Notes under the pieces: model-generated
The model's database searches: none
What the model saw: only the letters and a program-made list of their open reading frames with translations
Told to the model about the DNA's origin: nothing
In this document: one piece after another, positions 24,895 to 35,900 of the stretch
Layout of the letters: every line of letters starts with the position of its first letter
Numbering within the stretch: position 1 is the stretch's first letter
Position numbers and translations under genes: made by a program
Assembly: GCF_001687365.1 (NCBI RefSeq)
Contig: NZ_LGLV01000004.1
Span: 744,001 to 808,000 of the forward strand
From: Pararhizobium polonicum
GTDB lineage: Bacteria; Pseudomonadota; Alphaproteobacteria; Rhizobiales; Rhizobiaceae
DNA: 64,000 bases
Direction: 5' to 3'

Positions 24895-27599
24895 GTCATG
24901 TCCTTCAGATTGGGCGCATCCGGCAACAGAGGCAGACTGATCGTGAAGACCGCGCCCAAGCGGTCCGTCCGGTTTTCCGCCGATATGATCCCGCCCATCG
25001 CCTCGACGAAACCGCGGCAGATCGACAGGCCGAGCCCGGTTCCGGCCCTGACATGATCGCTCTTGCGCACCCGGTAGAACGTATCGAAGACGCGTTCCAG
25101 ATCGCCCAGCGGGATACCCGGCCCTTCGTCGGCAATCCTGAGCAGGACCCGCTCGCCATTGCTGTCGGCTCCAATGCGGATCGTCGTGCCCCCGGGCGAA
25201 TATTTGGCAGCGTTGTCGAGCAGATTGAACAGCACCTGCTCGAACAGCACCGGATCGACCCTGACCATCGGCAGATCGGCGGGAACCTGAACATCCACCA
25301 GATGACCGGCCAGGATCTTGCGGGCCCTGCTCAAGGCGCTTCCGACGATATCGCCGATATAGTGAAAGGCCGCATTCGGCTCCATGGCGCCGGACTCGAT
25401 CCGTGTCATGTCGAGGAGATTGGCGATAAACCGGTTCAGCCGTTCGGATTCGTCCATCACCGTCGTCAGAAGTTCGGCCCGGTCTTCTTCCGGCAGGGCG
25501 GAGCGGTAGTCCCGCAGGGTACCGGCGGCCCCCATGATGGCGGCAAGCGGGGTCTTCAGATCGTGCGAAATCGACGTCAGCAGCGCCGAGCGCAGACGGC
25601 CGGCTTCCTCGGCCAGCCGCGCATTATCAACATCGGCGACAAGCTGCACGCGCTCGATGGCCAATGCCGCCTGATCGGCAAGCGCATCGAGCAAGCGCTG
25701 CTGATCGGGGCTCAGGAGCGGACCCTGCCGGTCGTTGTCGAGACCGATGACGCCAACGGCGGTACGGCCGGTGCGCAAGGGCACGTAAAGCCGTTTCGCC
25801 CCCGGCAGCGTATCGGCACCGCGCCCGGCGGCACGGTTGTGCTCCCAGGCCCAGCGCGCGGCAGCGATATCGGCGTCATCCAGCGTATCGTCCGGCGGAT
25901 ATCCGGCCTTCACGACGATCGTGTCTTCTTCCGGCAAGAGCAGCACCACCCGCACCTTCAGCATGGAGGCGAGCTGGAACGCCGTTGCCCAAAGCACGTC
26001 GTCCAGCGTGCCGGTGCCGGCCAGCTTCTTGCTGAAGAGATAGAGGTCTTCCGTGGTGCGCGCGCGCAGGCGGGCGGCGGCGGCCTGCCGCTGCACGCTG
26101 GCGGTCAGATTGCTGGCGATAATTGCCACCACGAAGAAAAAGCCGAAGGCAACGACGCTTTCCGGATCGCTGATGACAAGCGTATGGAGCGGCTGCAGGA
26201 AGAAGAAATTCAGGGCGAGCGCGCTGACGGCACTGGCGTAGAGCGCCGGTTTCAATCCCTCGCTGACCGCGACGCCCAGGACCGCCATCAGGAAGACCAG
26301 CGCGATGTTGCGCACATCGAGCGACTGGTCGAGCAGGACACCAACCCCCAGGGCACAGCCGACATAGAATGTCGCCAGCACATAGGGTTTGATCTTGAAC
26401 TGGGCCGCAACCGGCACCGTCTTGATGCCCGCCGCGACGGATTGGCCCTCCCGGTCGTCACCGGCAACGACGTGGATGCTGATATTGCCGGCACGTCGAA
26501 TCAGGCGGCTGGTCACCGAGCCGCTCAGCCATTCACGCCATCGGGACGTTTTCGGCGTACCGGCGATGATATGGGTGACGTTGCCGGATGCCGCGACGCG
26601 GACGATCTCCTCGACCTCGTCCGAGCCCGGCCTGGTCATGGCTTCGGCGCCCAGCCGTTCGGCAAGCCGGAGCGTCGCGGCAATGCGGTCGCGCGCAGCC
26701 TCTGAGTAATGTACCGATCGCGCCGTCTCCACATGCAGCGCCATCAGCGGCGCGCGCAGGCGATCTGCCATGCGGGCGGCATACCGCACGAGGGAGGCAC
26801 TGCGGGGCTGGTCATCGATGCAGACCAGCACCCGGTCGCCGGCCGCCCAGGGACCGGAGATCGCATGCGCCTGCATATGGGTCAGCAATTGCTCGTCGAC
26901 CCGCTGGGCCGTCTGTCGAAGGGCGAGTTCGCGCAGCGCCGTCAGGTTTCCGGGCGAGAAATAATTGTCCAAGGCCCGCTGCGCCGTCTTCCGGATATAG
27001 ACCTTGCCGTCATGCAGCCGCTTGATCAGGTCTTCCGGTGTCAGATCGATGATTTCGATATCGTCTGCCCGCTCGATGATCGAATCGGGGACGGTTTCGC
27101 GCACGCGGATACGGGTGATCTGGGCAACGACGTCGTTGAGGCTTTCGACATGCTGGACATTGAGCGTCGAATAGACGTCGATGCCGCGCGACAGCAGCTC
27201 CTCGACATCCATGTAGCGTTTGGGATGGCGGCTGTCCGGCGCATTGCTGTGCGCCAGTTCATCGACGAGAACGAGGCCGGGGCGCCGGGCGAGAATGGCG
27301 TCGAGGTCCATTTCCTCGAGATGGCGGCCCTTGTAATCGATCACCGAGCGTGGAATGACCTCGAAGTCCTCGGCCAGCGCCTGGGTTTCCTGGCGGCCAT
27401 GGGTCTCGACCACGCCGATCACGACATCGACGCCATCGGCCTTCTTGGCGTGGCCCGAGGTGAGCATTTCATAGGTCTTGCCGACGCCGGGTGCCGCCCC
27501 CAGAAAGATCTTCAGGCGGCCGCGCGTTTCCCGCTCGGCCCGCTGCAGCAGGGCGTCGGGGGATGGCCTGCCATCCATATCGCGGCCGTCATCTCGCAT
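24891..27599 (-). CDS. kdpD: Kdp osmosensitive K+ sensor histidine kinase
   Basis: A 902-aa membrane kinase in the usual order. An N-terminal KdpD domain has a Walker A motif (GRLKIFLGAAPGVGKTYEML) and VDELAHSNAPDSRHPKRYMD. A universal-stress-like domain (about residues 250-370) comes next. Four close membrane segments follow around 400-500, then a GAF-like region. The dimerisation H-box is SISHDLKTPLAAIMG with the phosphorylated His, and the ATPase motifs are NLLDNAAKYSPGG, DEGPGIPLGDLERVFDTFYR and GTGLGLSICRGFVEAMGG. The start is at 27599; an internal ATG seven codons later is also possible. Confidence 0.96.
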   Translation of the reverse strand: MRDDGRDMDGRPSPDALLQRAERETRGRLKIFLGAAPGVGKTYEMLTSGHAKKADGVDVVIGVVETHGRQETQALAEDFEVIPRSVIDYKGRHLEEMDLDAILARRPGLVLVDELAHSNAPDSRHPKRYMDVEELLSRGIDVYSTLNVQHVESLNDVVAQITRIRVRETVPDSIIERADDIEIIDLTPEDLIKRLHDGKVYIRKTAQRALDNYFSPGNLTALRELALRQTAQRVDEQLLTHMQAHAISGPWAAGDRVLVCIDDQPRSASLVRYAARMADRLRAPLMALHVETARSVHYSEAARDRIAATLRLAERLGAEAMTRPGSDEVEEIVRVAASGNVTHIIAGTPKTSRWREWLSGSVTSRLIRRAGNISIHVVAGDDREGQSVAAGIKTVPVAAQFKIKPYVLATFYVGCALGVGVLLDQSLDVRNIALVFLMAVLGVAVSEGLKPALYASAVSALALNFFFLQPLHTLVISDPESVVAFGFFFVVAIIASNLTASVQRQAAAARLRARTTEDLYLFSKKLAGTGTLDDVLWATAFQLASMLKVRVVLLLPEEDTIVVKAGYPPDDTLDDADIAAARWAWEHNRAAGRGADTLPGAKRLYVPLRTGRTAVGVIGLDNDRQGPLLSPDQQRLLDALADQAALAIERVQLVADVDNARLAEEAGRLRSALLTSISHDLKTPLAAIMGAAGTLRDYRSALPEEDRAELLTTVMDESERLNRFIANLLDMTRIESGAMEPNAAFHYIGDIVGSALSRARKILAGHLVDVQVPADLPMVRVDPVLFEQVLFNLLDNAAKYSPGGTTIRIGADSNGERVLLRIADEGPGIPLGDLERVFDTFYRVRKSDHVRAGTGLGLSICRGFVEAMGGIISAENRTDRLGAVFTISLPLLPDAPNLKDMT

Positions 27600-27671
27600 C
27601 GATCACGTGATCTTTCTCCGTCAGGGCCGGGACGCGGCGAACCGCCTCCCGGCCGCAGGACCCCATCAGGG

Positions 27672-28235
27672 TCAGACAGCTTTATCAAGCGCCATGTTCA
27701 GCGCCAAGACATTGACGACAGGCTCGCCCAGAATACCGAGTTCGCGGGCTTCGACCGCCTGATCGACGAGCGCGCGAACCTTGCCCTCATCCATGCCGCG
27801 GGCCTTGGCAACGCGCGGTACCTGGAAATAGGCCGCTTCCGGCGAAATATGCGGATCAAGGCCGCTGCCCGATGCGGTGACCAGATCCATCGGCACGGCA
27901 GCACCGGGATTGGCGGCCTTCAGCGCTTCGGCTTCCGCCTTGATCCGGTCGAGCAGCTTCGGATTGGTCGGCCCGAGATTCGAGCCGCCGGAGGCGGCGG
28001 CATTGTAGCCATCGCCGGCAGCCGATGGACGGCCGTGGAAATAGGTCTCGCCGGCAAAGACCTGCCCGATCAGCGTGGAGCCGACAACGGCTCCGCCCTT
28101 TTCGACGAGGCTGCCATTGGCCTGATGCGGGAACAGCGCCTGGGCGATGCCCGTCATGCCGAGCGGATAGGCAAGGCCGGTGATGACGGTGATGGCGACG
28201 ATCATGACCAGGGCCGGTCTCAATTGTTTCAGCAT
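27672..28235 (-). CDS. kdpC: K+-transporting ATPase subunit C
   Basis: A 187-aa subunit with one N-terminal membrane segment ([20 protein letters not shown]) and a periplasmic domain with the family sequence [41 protein letters not shown] broken into its usual motifs, then [22 protein letters not shown]. It stabilises ATP and K+ binding in KdpFABC. It starts 12 bp after kdpB. Confidence 0.96.
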   Translation of the reverse strand: MLKQLRPALVMIVAITVITGLAYPLGMTGIAQALFPHQANGSLVEKGGAVVGSTLIGQVFAGETYFHGRPSAAGDGYNAAASGGSNLGPTNPKLLDRIKAEAEALKAANPGAAVPMDLVTASGSGLDPHISPEAAYFQVPRVAKARGMDEGKVRALVDQAVEARELGILGEPVVNVLALNMALDKAV

Positions 28236-28247
28236 GTCGAAAACTCC

Positions 28248-30305
28248 TTAAACGAGGCCAAGGGCGGTGATGGCCAAATCGATGGCCTTGATGCCGATGA
28301 ACGGCACGATAACGCCGCCGAGGCCATAGATGAGCAGGTTGCGCGACAAAAGCGCGCCGGCGCCGACGGCGCGGTATGTGACGCCCCTCAGCGACAGCGG
28401 GATCAGCGCGACGATGACGAGCGCATTGAAGATGATCGCCGACAGGATGGCGCTTTGCGGCGAGGCTAGCCCCATGACGTTCAGCGCCGAGAGCTGCGGA
28501 TAGAAGGCCAGGAACATCGCCGGGATGATGGCGAAATACTTGGCGATGTCGTTGGCGATCGAAAACGTCGTCAGCGCGCCGCGGGTCATCAGCAGCTGCT
28601 TGCCAATCTCGACGATCTCGATGAGCTTGGTCGGATCCGAATCCAGATCGACCATGTTGCCGGCTTCGCGGGCGGCGACCGTGCCGGTGTTCATCGCGAC
28701 GCCGACATCGGCCTGGGCGAGCGCCGGCGCATCGTTGGTGCCGTCGCCGCACATGGCCACAAGCTTGCCCTTGGCCTGCTCCTCGCGGATCAGCGACAGC
28801 TTGTTTTCCGGCGTTGCCTGGGCGAGGAAATCATCGACGCCGGCTTCGGCTGCAATCGCGGCTGCCGTCATCGGGTTGTCGCCGGTGATCATCACGGTGC
28901 GGATACCCATGCGGCGCAGTTCGGCAAAGCGCTCGCGAATGCCGCCCTTGACGATGTCCTTGAGATGAACGACGCCCATCAGGCGGCCGTCGCGCACGAC
29001 GGCAAGTGGTGTACCGCCAGACTTGGCGATCTCGTCGGCGATGGCCTGGATTTCTCGGACGGTTTCGGGACGCGCCGACGAGTTGATGCCGCCGACATAG
29101 GTAAGGACGGCTTCGACCGCGCCCTTGCGGATCGACGATCCGTCCAGATCGACGCCGCTCATGCGGCTCTGCGCCGTAAACGGAACGAAGGTCGCGTGCA
29201 GCTGCGCCATGTCGCGGGCGCGGATGCCGTATTTTTCCTTGGCAAGCACGACGATGGAACGGCCTTCCGGCGTTTCGTCAGCAAGCGACGCCAGTTGCGC
29301 GGCGTCGGCCAGATCCTGCTCGGATACGCCTGCAACCGGACGCAACTCGGTCGCCTGACGGTTGCCGAGCGTGATCGTGCCGGTCTTGTCGAGTAGCAGC
29401 GTATCGATATCGCCGGCGGCCTCGACGGCACGGCCGGACATGGCGAGCACATTGAAACGCACCAGCCGGTCCATGCCGGCAATGCCGATGGCCGAGAGCA
29501 GCGCGCCGATCGTCGTCGGGATCAAGGTCACGAACAGGGCGACGAGGACGATGACTGGAATGGAGCCGCCGGCATAGGTGGCAAAGCTCGGGATCGTTAC
29601 GACAGCCAGCACGAAGATCAGCGTCATGCCGGCAAGAAGGATGTTGAGGGCGATCTCGTTCGGCGTCTTCTGGCGCTCGGCGCCTTCGACCAGTGAAATC
29701 ATCCGGTCGATGAAGGTCGAGCCGGCGGCGGCGCTGATGCGTACCCTGATCCAGTCCGACAGGACCTGCGTGCCGCCGGTGACAGCCGAGCGATCGCCGC
29801 CGGATTCACGGATAACGGGCGCCGATTCGCCGGTGATCGCCGCTTCGTTGACGGAGGCGACACCTTCGATGACTTCGCCATCGGAGGGAATGATCTCGCC
29901 CGCTTCGACGAGCACGATGTCGCCGACCTTGAGGCTGGTGCCGGGAACCATCCTGAAGCTGGCCGGATCCGTGCCCGTCAGCAGCTTGGCCTGGGTTTCG
30001 GTGCGCGACTTGCGCAGCGATTCGGCCTGCGCCTTGCCGCGCCCTTCGGCGACAGCTTCGGCGAAATTGGCAAACAGCACCGTGAACCAGAGCCAGATAT
30101 TCAGCTGCAGCGAGAAACCGAGGCCTTCGCCACCGGTGACGAGATCGCGCAGGAACAGGACAGTCGTCAGCGACGAGACGACGGCGACGACGAACATCAC
30201 CGGGTTCTTGGCCAGCGTGCGCGGATCGAGCTTGACGAAGGCGGAGCCGATCGCCGGGATGAGGATGCGAGAGTCCATGAGGCTCGCAGATTTGGACTGG
30301 CTCAT
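28248..30305 (-). CDS. kdpB: K+-transporting P-type ATPase, catalytic subunit B
   Basis: A 685-aa P-type ATPase. It has the TGE actuator loop ([17 protein letters not shown]), the phosphorylation motif [16 protein letters not shown] with the catalytic Asp, the nucleotide-binding region [14 protein letters not shown], and the hinge [20 protein letters not shown]. Seven membrane segments are expected. It powers K+ uptake through KdpA. A GGAG site lies just before the ATG. A 55-codon frame sits between it and kdpA. Confidence 0.97.
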   Translation of the reverse strand: MSQSKSASLMDSRILIPAIGSAFVKLDPRTLAKNPVMFVVAVVSSLTTVLFLRDLVTGGEGLGFSLQLNIWLWFTVLFANFAEAVAEGRGKAQAESLRKSRTETQAKLLTGTDPASFRMVPGTSLKVGDIVLVEAGEIIPSDGEVIEGVASVNEAAITGESAPVIRESGGDRSAVTGGTQVLSDWIRVRISAAAGSTFIDRMISLVEGAERQKTPNEIALNILLAGMTLIFVLAVVTIPSFATYAGGSIPVIVLVALFVTLIPTTIGALLSAIGIAGMDRLVRFNVLAMSGRAVEAAGDIDTLLLDKTGTITLGNRQATELRPVAGVSEQDLADAAQLASLADETPEGRSIVVLAKEKYGIRARDMAQLHATFVPFTAQSRMSGVDLDGSSIRKGAVEAVLTYVGGINSSARPETVREIQAIADEIAKSGGTPLAVVRDGRLMGVVHLKDIVKGGIRERFAELRRMGIRTVMITGDNPMTAAAIAAEAGVDDFLAQATPENKLSLIREEQAKGKLVAMCGDGTNDAPALAQADVGVAMNTGTVAAREAGNMVDLDSDPTKLIEIVEIGKQLLMTRGALTTFSIANDIAKYFAIIPAMFLAFYPQLSALNVMGLASPQSAILSAIIFNALVIVALIPLSLRGVTYRAVGAGALLSRNLLIYGLGGVIVPFIGIKAIDLAITALGLV

Positions 30306-30350
30306 GAGAGAACTCCAGTTTCTTTTGTGTGTGACATCACGGTGACCGCG

Positions 30351-30518
30351 TCAGCCGTGGAACAATTCGGTAAACGCATGGGCAAGACCGCCAATCACCA
30401 GCAGGACCAGCATAAAAACGATGATGATGCTGGTTGCCTGCGGAGGAGCCGCTCGCGGCGGATCACCGTCGCGAGGATTGAGGAGCTTTTTGAACGTCTG
30501 CTGAAACAAGCGGTTCAT
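30351..30518 (-). CDS. Small single-pass membrane protein between kdpA and kdpB
   Basis: A 55-codon frame starts 8 bp after the kdpA stop and ends 45 bp before kdpB, all on the operon strand. The first ~28 residues are basic and Pro-rich (MNRLFQQTFKKLLNPRDGDP). They are followed by a clean ~20-residue hydrophobic helix (SIIIVFMLVLLVIGGLAHAF) and a short tail. Tight spacing and the soluble-then-membrane design suggest a real gene and perhaps an accessory of the Kdp complex. I do not recognise a family. The opposite-strand frame here is Gln/Arg-rich and looks like a shadow. Confidence 0.6.
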   Translation of the reverse strand: MNRLFQQTFKKLLNPRDGDPPRAAPPQATSIIIVFMLVLLVIGGLAHAFTELFHG

Positions 30519-30526
30519 GCCGGCAC

Positions 30527-32230
30527 CTAGAAGGTTTGACCTGATATCATTGCCAGATGTTCGACGATCGGCCCGAGCGCCAGCGCCGGGAAGAAGGTGA
30601 GACCGCCGACGATCAGGATGACACCGCAGAGCAGGCCGACAAACAGCGGGCCATGGGTCGGAAAGGTCCCGGCCGAGGCGGGCACGGTCTTCTTCATCAC
30701 CAGCGAGCCGGCGATGGCAAGTGCCGGAATGATCACGAGGAAACGGCCCATCAGCATGGCGATGCCGATGGTGATATTGTACCAGGGCGTGTTGCCGCTA
30801 AGACCGCCGAAGGCCGAGCCGTTGTTGGCGGCAGCCGACGTATAGGCATAGAGGATTTCCGAGAAACCATGCGGTCCCGGATTTCCGATAGACGCCACGC
30901 CGGTCGGCAGAATGACGGCGATCGCCGTGAAGATCAGCATGGCCGTCGGCAGGATGAGGATGGCGAGAACGGCCATCTTGACCTCCTTGGCCTCGATCTT
31001 CTTGCCGAGATATTCCGGCGTGCGGCCGACCATCAGGCCCGCGACGAAAACGGTCAGGATGACGAACATCAGGATACCGTAGAAACCGGCGCCGACGCCG
31101 CCGACGATGACCTCGCCGAGTTCCATGTTGATCAGCGGGATGAGGCCGCCGAGCGCCGTGAACGAGCCGTGCATGGCATTGACCGCGCCGCAGGAGGCGG
31201 CCGTGGTGATGACCGCGAAAAGCGAGGAAAGCACGATGCCGAAGCGGGCTTCCTTGCCCTCCATATTGCCGCCATCGATCCCCATGGCATGAACCAGCGG
31301 ATTGCCGGCAGCTTCTGCCCAATAGGTGATCACGACACCCGCGACGAATAGGACACCCATCGTCGCAAAGATCGCCCAGCCCTGGCGCTGGTTGCCGACC
31401 ATGCGGCCGAAGACATTGGTGAAACCGGCGCCGATGGCGAAGATCGCCACCATCTGGATGAGGTTGGAGATCGCATCCGGATTTTCGAAGGGATGGGCGG
31501 AGTTGGCGTTGAAGAAACCGCCGCCATTGGTGCCGAGCATCTTGATCGCCAGTTGCGAGGCGACCGGGCCGAGCGCGATGGTTTGCTGCGCCCCCTCGAT
31601 CGTCGTTGCCGTCACATAGGCGCCAAGCGTCTGCGGCACGCCGAGATAGACGAAGACGACCGTCAGCACGATAGAGATCGGCAGGAGGATGTAGAGCGTA
31701 GCCCGGGTCATATCGACCCAGAAATTGCCGATCGACTTGCCGGAGGCGCGTGCGAAACCGCGAATGAGAGCGACGGCGATGGCCATGCCAGTTGCCGCCG
31801 AGGCAAAATTCTGGACCGTCAGACCGGCCATCTGCACGAGATAGGACATCGTGCTTTCGCCACCGTAGTTCTGCCAGTTGGTGTTGGTCACGAAGCTGGT
31901 GGCGGTGTTGAAGGAAAGCTCGGAGCCAACGGCCGTCATCCCGGCGGGATTGAACGGCAGAGCCCCCTGAAACCGCTGCAACGCATAGAGAACGACGAAG
32001 CCGGCAAGATTGAACATCAGCAGGGCGAACACATAGCTCGTCCAGTGCTGCTCCTCCTTTTCGCTGGTGCCGGAAAGCCGGTAGAGTCCGCGCTCGACCG
32101 GAACGAGGAGCGGCGACAGGAGTGTGCGCTCACCGCCAAAGACGCGCGTCATATAGGCGCCGAGTGGCTTGACGAGCAAAATGACGATCCCGCAGAAGAT
32201 GAGGATCTGGATCCATCCGTTGAGTGTCAT
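30527..32230 (-). CDS. kdpA: K+-transporting ATPase subunit A (K+ channel subunit)
   Basis: A ~567-aa polytopic protein of the SKT channel superfamily, starting [20 protein letters not shown]. The degenerate selectivity-filter loops are visible as [34 protein letters not shown], and the later [15 protein letters not shown] and [12 protein letters not shown]. It takes up K+ across the inner membrane with KdpB. A GTG three codons upstream (32239) is an alternative start. The ATG at 32230 matches the family start and has GGAAAG upstream. Confidence 0.96.
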   Translation of the reverse strand: MTLNGWIQILIFCGIVILLVKPLGAYMTRVFGGERTLLSPLLVPVERGLYRLSGTSEKEEQHWTSYVFALLMFNLAGFVVLYALQRFQGALPFNPAGMTAVGSELSFNTATSFVTNTNWQNYGGESTMSYLVQMAGLTVQNFASAATGMAIAVALIRGFARASGKSIGNFWVDMTRATLYILLPISIVLTVVFVYLGVPQTLGAYVTATTIEGAQQTIALGPVASQLAIKMLGTNGGGFFNANSAHPFENPDAISNLIQMVAIFAIGAGFTNVFGRMVGNQRQGWAIFATMGVLFVAGVVITYWAEAAGNPLVHAMGIDGGNMEGKEARFGIVLSSLFAVITTAASCGAVNAMHGSFTALGGLIPLINMELGEVIVGGVGAGFYGILMFVILTVFVAGLMVGRTPEYLGKKIEAKEVKMAVLAILILPTAMLIFTAIAVILPTGVASIGNPGPHGFSEILYAYTSAAANNGSAFGGLSGNTPWYNITIGIAMLMGRFLVIIPALAIAGSLVMKKTVPASAGTFPTHGPLFVGLLCGVILIVGGLTFFPALALGPIVEHLAMISGQTF

Positions 32231-32257
32231 GGCAATCACTTTCCGAACCTGGCGTGT

Positions 32258-32347
32258 TTAGAAACGCTCAGGGCGAATGAGGGCGTAGGTCAGATAGACA
32301 AGGAGAAACACGGTCACGCCGCCTCCGAGCACATAATCGACAAGCAT
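32258..32347 (-). CDS. kdpF: K+-transporting ATPase subunit F
   Basis: The 29-codon gene lies directly before kdpA, with AAGGATG upstream of the ATG. The peptide is one membrane helix beginning MLVDYVLGGGVTVFLLVYL and ending TYALIRPERF, the classic KdpF pattern in size, charge at the end and place. KdpF stabilises the KdpFABC complex in the membrane. Confidence 0.93.
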   Translation of the reverse strand: MLVDYVLGGGVTVFLLVYLTYALIRPERF

Positions 32348-32365
32348 TTTCTGCATCCTTCGAAT

Positions 32366-32449
32366 TTAAAGACGGTCGCAGGCCCTGGTATAAGCAAACG
32401 ACAGCGCGAAAAACAAAACGCCGATCCCGATCAAGACAATATCCATCAT
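32366..32449 (-). CDS. 27-aa membrane peptide leading the kdp operon
   Basis: The frame starts MMDIVLIGIGVLFFALSFAY and ends TRACDRL, one hydrophobic helix with a charged C-terminus. A strong GAAGGAG site lies 9 nt upstream and kdpF starts 18 bp after its stop. Similar unnamed peptides ending in C(D/E)RL occur ahead of kdpF in other bacteria to my recollection. It may be a second small Kdp subunit or a translational leader. It is the first gene of the operon. Confidence 0.72.
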   Translation of the reverse strand: MMDIVLIGIGVLFFALSFAYTRACDRL

Positions 32450-32938
32450 CGATCCAGGCTCCTTCTGTTGAGTTTCATCTTTCCCTCTTCTTCAAGGGAG
32501 GGAGGCGACGCGAAAGAGACCCGTTCGAACCTGCTCGACACAAGATCCCGGGTCTGAACTCCATGCTTAGTATGCCGCCAAACAGCATAAGGGTTCGAGA
32601 CGGGCGGCCAGGCAGAGATATAAAAATCTCATAGGAATTTCGAAACGTTAGAACGGGGTCGAAAGGGACATCTGCGAGCGAGTCCGCCCTGATATTTCTT
32701 CCTATGGTAGAAGTCAGTCTACACTTTGCTTGCGGTTTGAATAGATGCCCGCCGGTGAACGTCTTTCCAAAAGCTGCAATCGATCCCTCATCATGTATCG
32801 TTGGGAATACCCATCCATGTTTTATTGTGTTTCTCTATTCCTACACTCTCTCCGCAAAGCAACGCGAGAACGCTTGTCCGGCTTGACTTTTGGAGTGACC
32901 AAATCCAGTGATCATCTGTGCATTGTTGGGGAAACTGC
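32450..32938. promoter_or_regulatory. Intergenic control region between kdp and the FecR-TPR-barrel gene
   Basis: A 489-bp region with no convincing gene, AT-richer than its surroundings. It must hold the leftward kdp promoter, with the expected KdpE site, and the rightward promoter of the FecR-type gene. A short dyad GAGAT/ATCTC at about 32620-32635 and a purine/pyrimidine-skewed stretch at 32480-32510 are the only marks I see. No KdpE box can be named with confidence. Confidence 0.4.
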
Positions 32939-35900
32939 ATGAAATACGCATCCGCGGGGATTGCCTTGGGAGCGCTCTGTCTCGCCATACCGGCGCAGGC
33001 CGAGCCTTTGCCGCGCCCATCTCCCGCCGCCGGATCGGTCATTGCCCGCAAATCCGGCGAGGAAGTGCGTTTCGTCGATATTTCCGGCTGGCGTTATGTC
33101 GATCTGAAGCAGGACCTCTTGAGCGGCGACGTACTGCGCACCAACGCCACCGGCCAGCTCGCCGTCCTCTTCTCCGATCGCACCCAGGTCCGGCTTGGCC
33201 GCAACACCTCGCTTCTCGTCAAGCAGATGGGCGGCGGCGATACCGGGCTCGAGCTGCAATCCGGCACGATCTGGGCCCGGGCCGAGCGTGGCGGCCAGGG
33301 CGTGGTGATCGATACGCCGGCGGCCGCAGCCGCCATCCGTGGCACCGACTGGACAATGACGGTTGGGCCCGACGGCAAGACCTCGCTGATCGTGCTGGAA
33401 GGACTGGTCGAACTCAGCAACGCCTATGGCAGCGTCAAGGTCGCGCAAGGTGAGGGTGCGGTCGCCGCGATCGGCAAGGCCCCCTCGAAGATCGTCATTG
33501 CCAAGCCGAAGGACAGGGAACAGATGCTGTTCAACCTGTCGCTGCGCACCGCATTCCAGTGGATGCCGGCAACGCCGCTGATCGTGCCGCAGATGCGCAC
33601 GGAACGGCGCCGTATCGAGGCTACGGCACCCGGCGCCCGCTCGGCGGAGGACTGGCTGAGCCTGTCGGAAATCTATCTGGCTCTTGATGGCAAGGAAAAG
33701 GCGAAGGCAGCGCTCGATGAGGCACGGGTACGCGGCCTGGGCGCCTCTCAGACCGCGCGTGCCGACCTGATCGACGCCCTGATCGCCGGTTCGGAAAATC
33801 GCTATCGGGACGCAGCCGTGCTGTTTGACAAAGCCCGGCCACGGCTCGACGCCAAGCGCGGCGCGATTGCCGCCTATGGCGGCTATTTCGCGCGATCGCT
33901 TGCCGATCCCAACCATGCAGAGGAACCGCCCCGGCTCGCCAATAGCGGCTACGGCGCCATGGCGAAAGCCTGGACCGCCGGTTTTCGCCAGGACATCCCG
34001 GCAGCCATTGCTTCCATCAGGGAGGGCGAGCGCAATACACCCGGCGATCCGGCCTTGCCGGCCGCGCGCGCCCTGCTCGGCATTCTTCTTGCCGATGAAA
34101 AGCAGGTTGTCGACGGGTTTGAACGGGCTTTGGCGATCGACCCCGAAGATCCGACCGGACTGGAAGCACGGGCCAACTACAAGCTCTATATCCTGAACGA
34201 CCGGCAGGGCGCTCTCGACGATCTGAACCGGGCATTGAAAACCGCACCCGGCTTCAGCTCCATCTGGAATACGATCGGGCTTGTGCATAGCGCCCGCGAT
34301 GCCAACAGGGAAGCAGAGGCTGCCTACAAGAAAGCGATCGAACTCGATCCGCTCGATCCCGTCAGCCATGCCAATCTCGCCTTTCTCTATCTCGTCGAGA
34401 TGCGCATGACGGAGGCCAAGCGCGAGATAGATGAGGCATTGAGGGTCGATCCATCCTTTGATATCGCGCTGGTGGCGCGCGGCCGTTACCACCTGCAGAC
34501 CGGCGAGATGGATAAGGCGGTGGAAGACCTGCTGGCTGGCTCGACCGCCAATCCCGGCTATTCGCAGGGACAATTGATGCTGGCGGCGGCCCATTACGAG
34601 AAGGGCGACCGCGTGCCCGCCGCCCAGGCGCTCGACAATGCCGAGCGCCTCGATCCCACCGATCCCGTCATCCCGGTCGTCCGCACGGCCATTGCTATTG
34701 ACGAGTATGACGCGGACGCCGCGATCCGCAATGCACAGGAAATCATGCGCCGGACGCGCGCGCGCGGCGGCGACTATGCTCCGCTCGGAGCCAACCAGCA
34801 GGCAGGCTCGACCCTGAACGACGCTTTCCGACTGCAGGGGCTGGATGCATGGGGGCAATATTACGGCGACGTGGTCTTCAATCCCTTCGCCGGATCGAGC
34901 TATATCGACCAGGCGGTGCGCGGCAGCGTCGATCCCTTCATCGGCGCCTATAGCTATGATGGCAAGATCCTTGAAAACAGTACAAACGACTCATCCTATT
35001 CGTCGTTTATTCAAGGACTTCTCCTCGATCCTCATATGCTTGCCAGCCGGGACCGGGCCGCCAATCTCGTCCAGAGACCTTTTATCGAAGCATCCATCGG
35101 CGGTGGCCTTGTCTCCAACAACGGCGATCGGGGCTATACCGGAGAAGCGGAACTTCGCGGATTTGGAAATACCATCTTTCCCGTCAGCGTCTATGGTACC
35201 TTGGCGTGGGAAACGACGCCGCAAAAACGCGATTATGATATCGTTGGCAGCCATTTCAATTCGGAAACCGAGCTTCTCTCCGGAAACGGTTATCTGACGG
35301 CCACACCGAGCCCCGATGATCGGTTCGTCTTTTATGCCAATTATGCGCGAAACGACCTCTGGCTTGATGACAGCATCCTTTTTTCAACGTTGAAACGCAC
35401 CAGAGACGTTTCTGCGGAGACGCTGAACCTGGGCGCCGCATGGAGCCACACCATTGCCTATCACAACGTCGTCAACGCAGGCCTCTTCTATTCGTCCAGC
35501 CAGGCGCGAATTTTGGACAACAGCTTTCTTTTCGGGTTCCCGTTTCTCGACAGCACAATAGAAGGTGAAAAAACCAGCCTCGTTGCTGCCGTTAACCATT
35601 TATATGAGGACGGAAACCTGACCTTTCGCTATGGCCTTGAAGCCGGAACGCTGAAACTGAAGTCGCACTTGGTTTATGGCAATATATTGCCTCCAGAGGA
35701 GTTCTACGACATTTCCTCCACGGAAACGTCGCCTCTCGGCAAAGCGTATGCCTCCGTACTCGCCGAAATAACGCCGTCCTTGAAGGCAGAGGCCGCCGTG
35801 TTCGCCACCTACCTTGAGAGTGATGGCGACGCCATCAACCGGCTGGATCCCCGTCTCGGGCTCGCCTGGAGCCCATTCGAGGGGCAATGGCTAAGAGCCG

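Noticed and set aside
25053..28469. Long plus-strand frames antisense to kdpD and kdpC/kdpB
   Set aside because: Low-complexity, charge-rich antisense shadows of the kdp genes. No domain or ribosome site.
30327..30530. Plus-strand 67-codon frame between kdpB and kdpA
   Set aside because: Opposite to the operon and Gln/Arg-rich. The minus-strand 55-aa membrane frame over the same bases is far more protein-like and fits the spacing.
32912..34858. 648-codon minus-strand frame
   Set aside because: Antisense of the FecR-TPR gene, whose signal peptide, FecR and TPR motifs are clear. The minus frame has no recognisable features.
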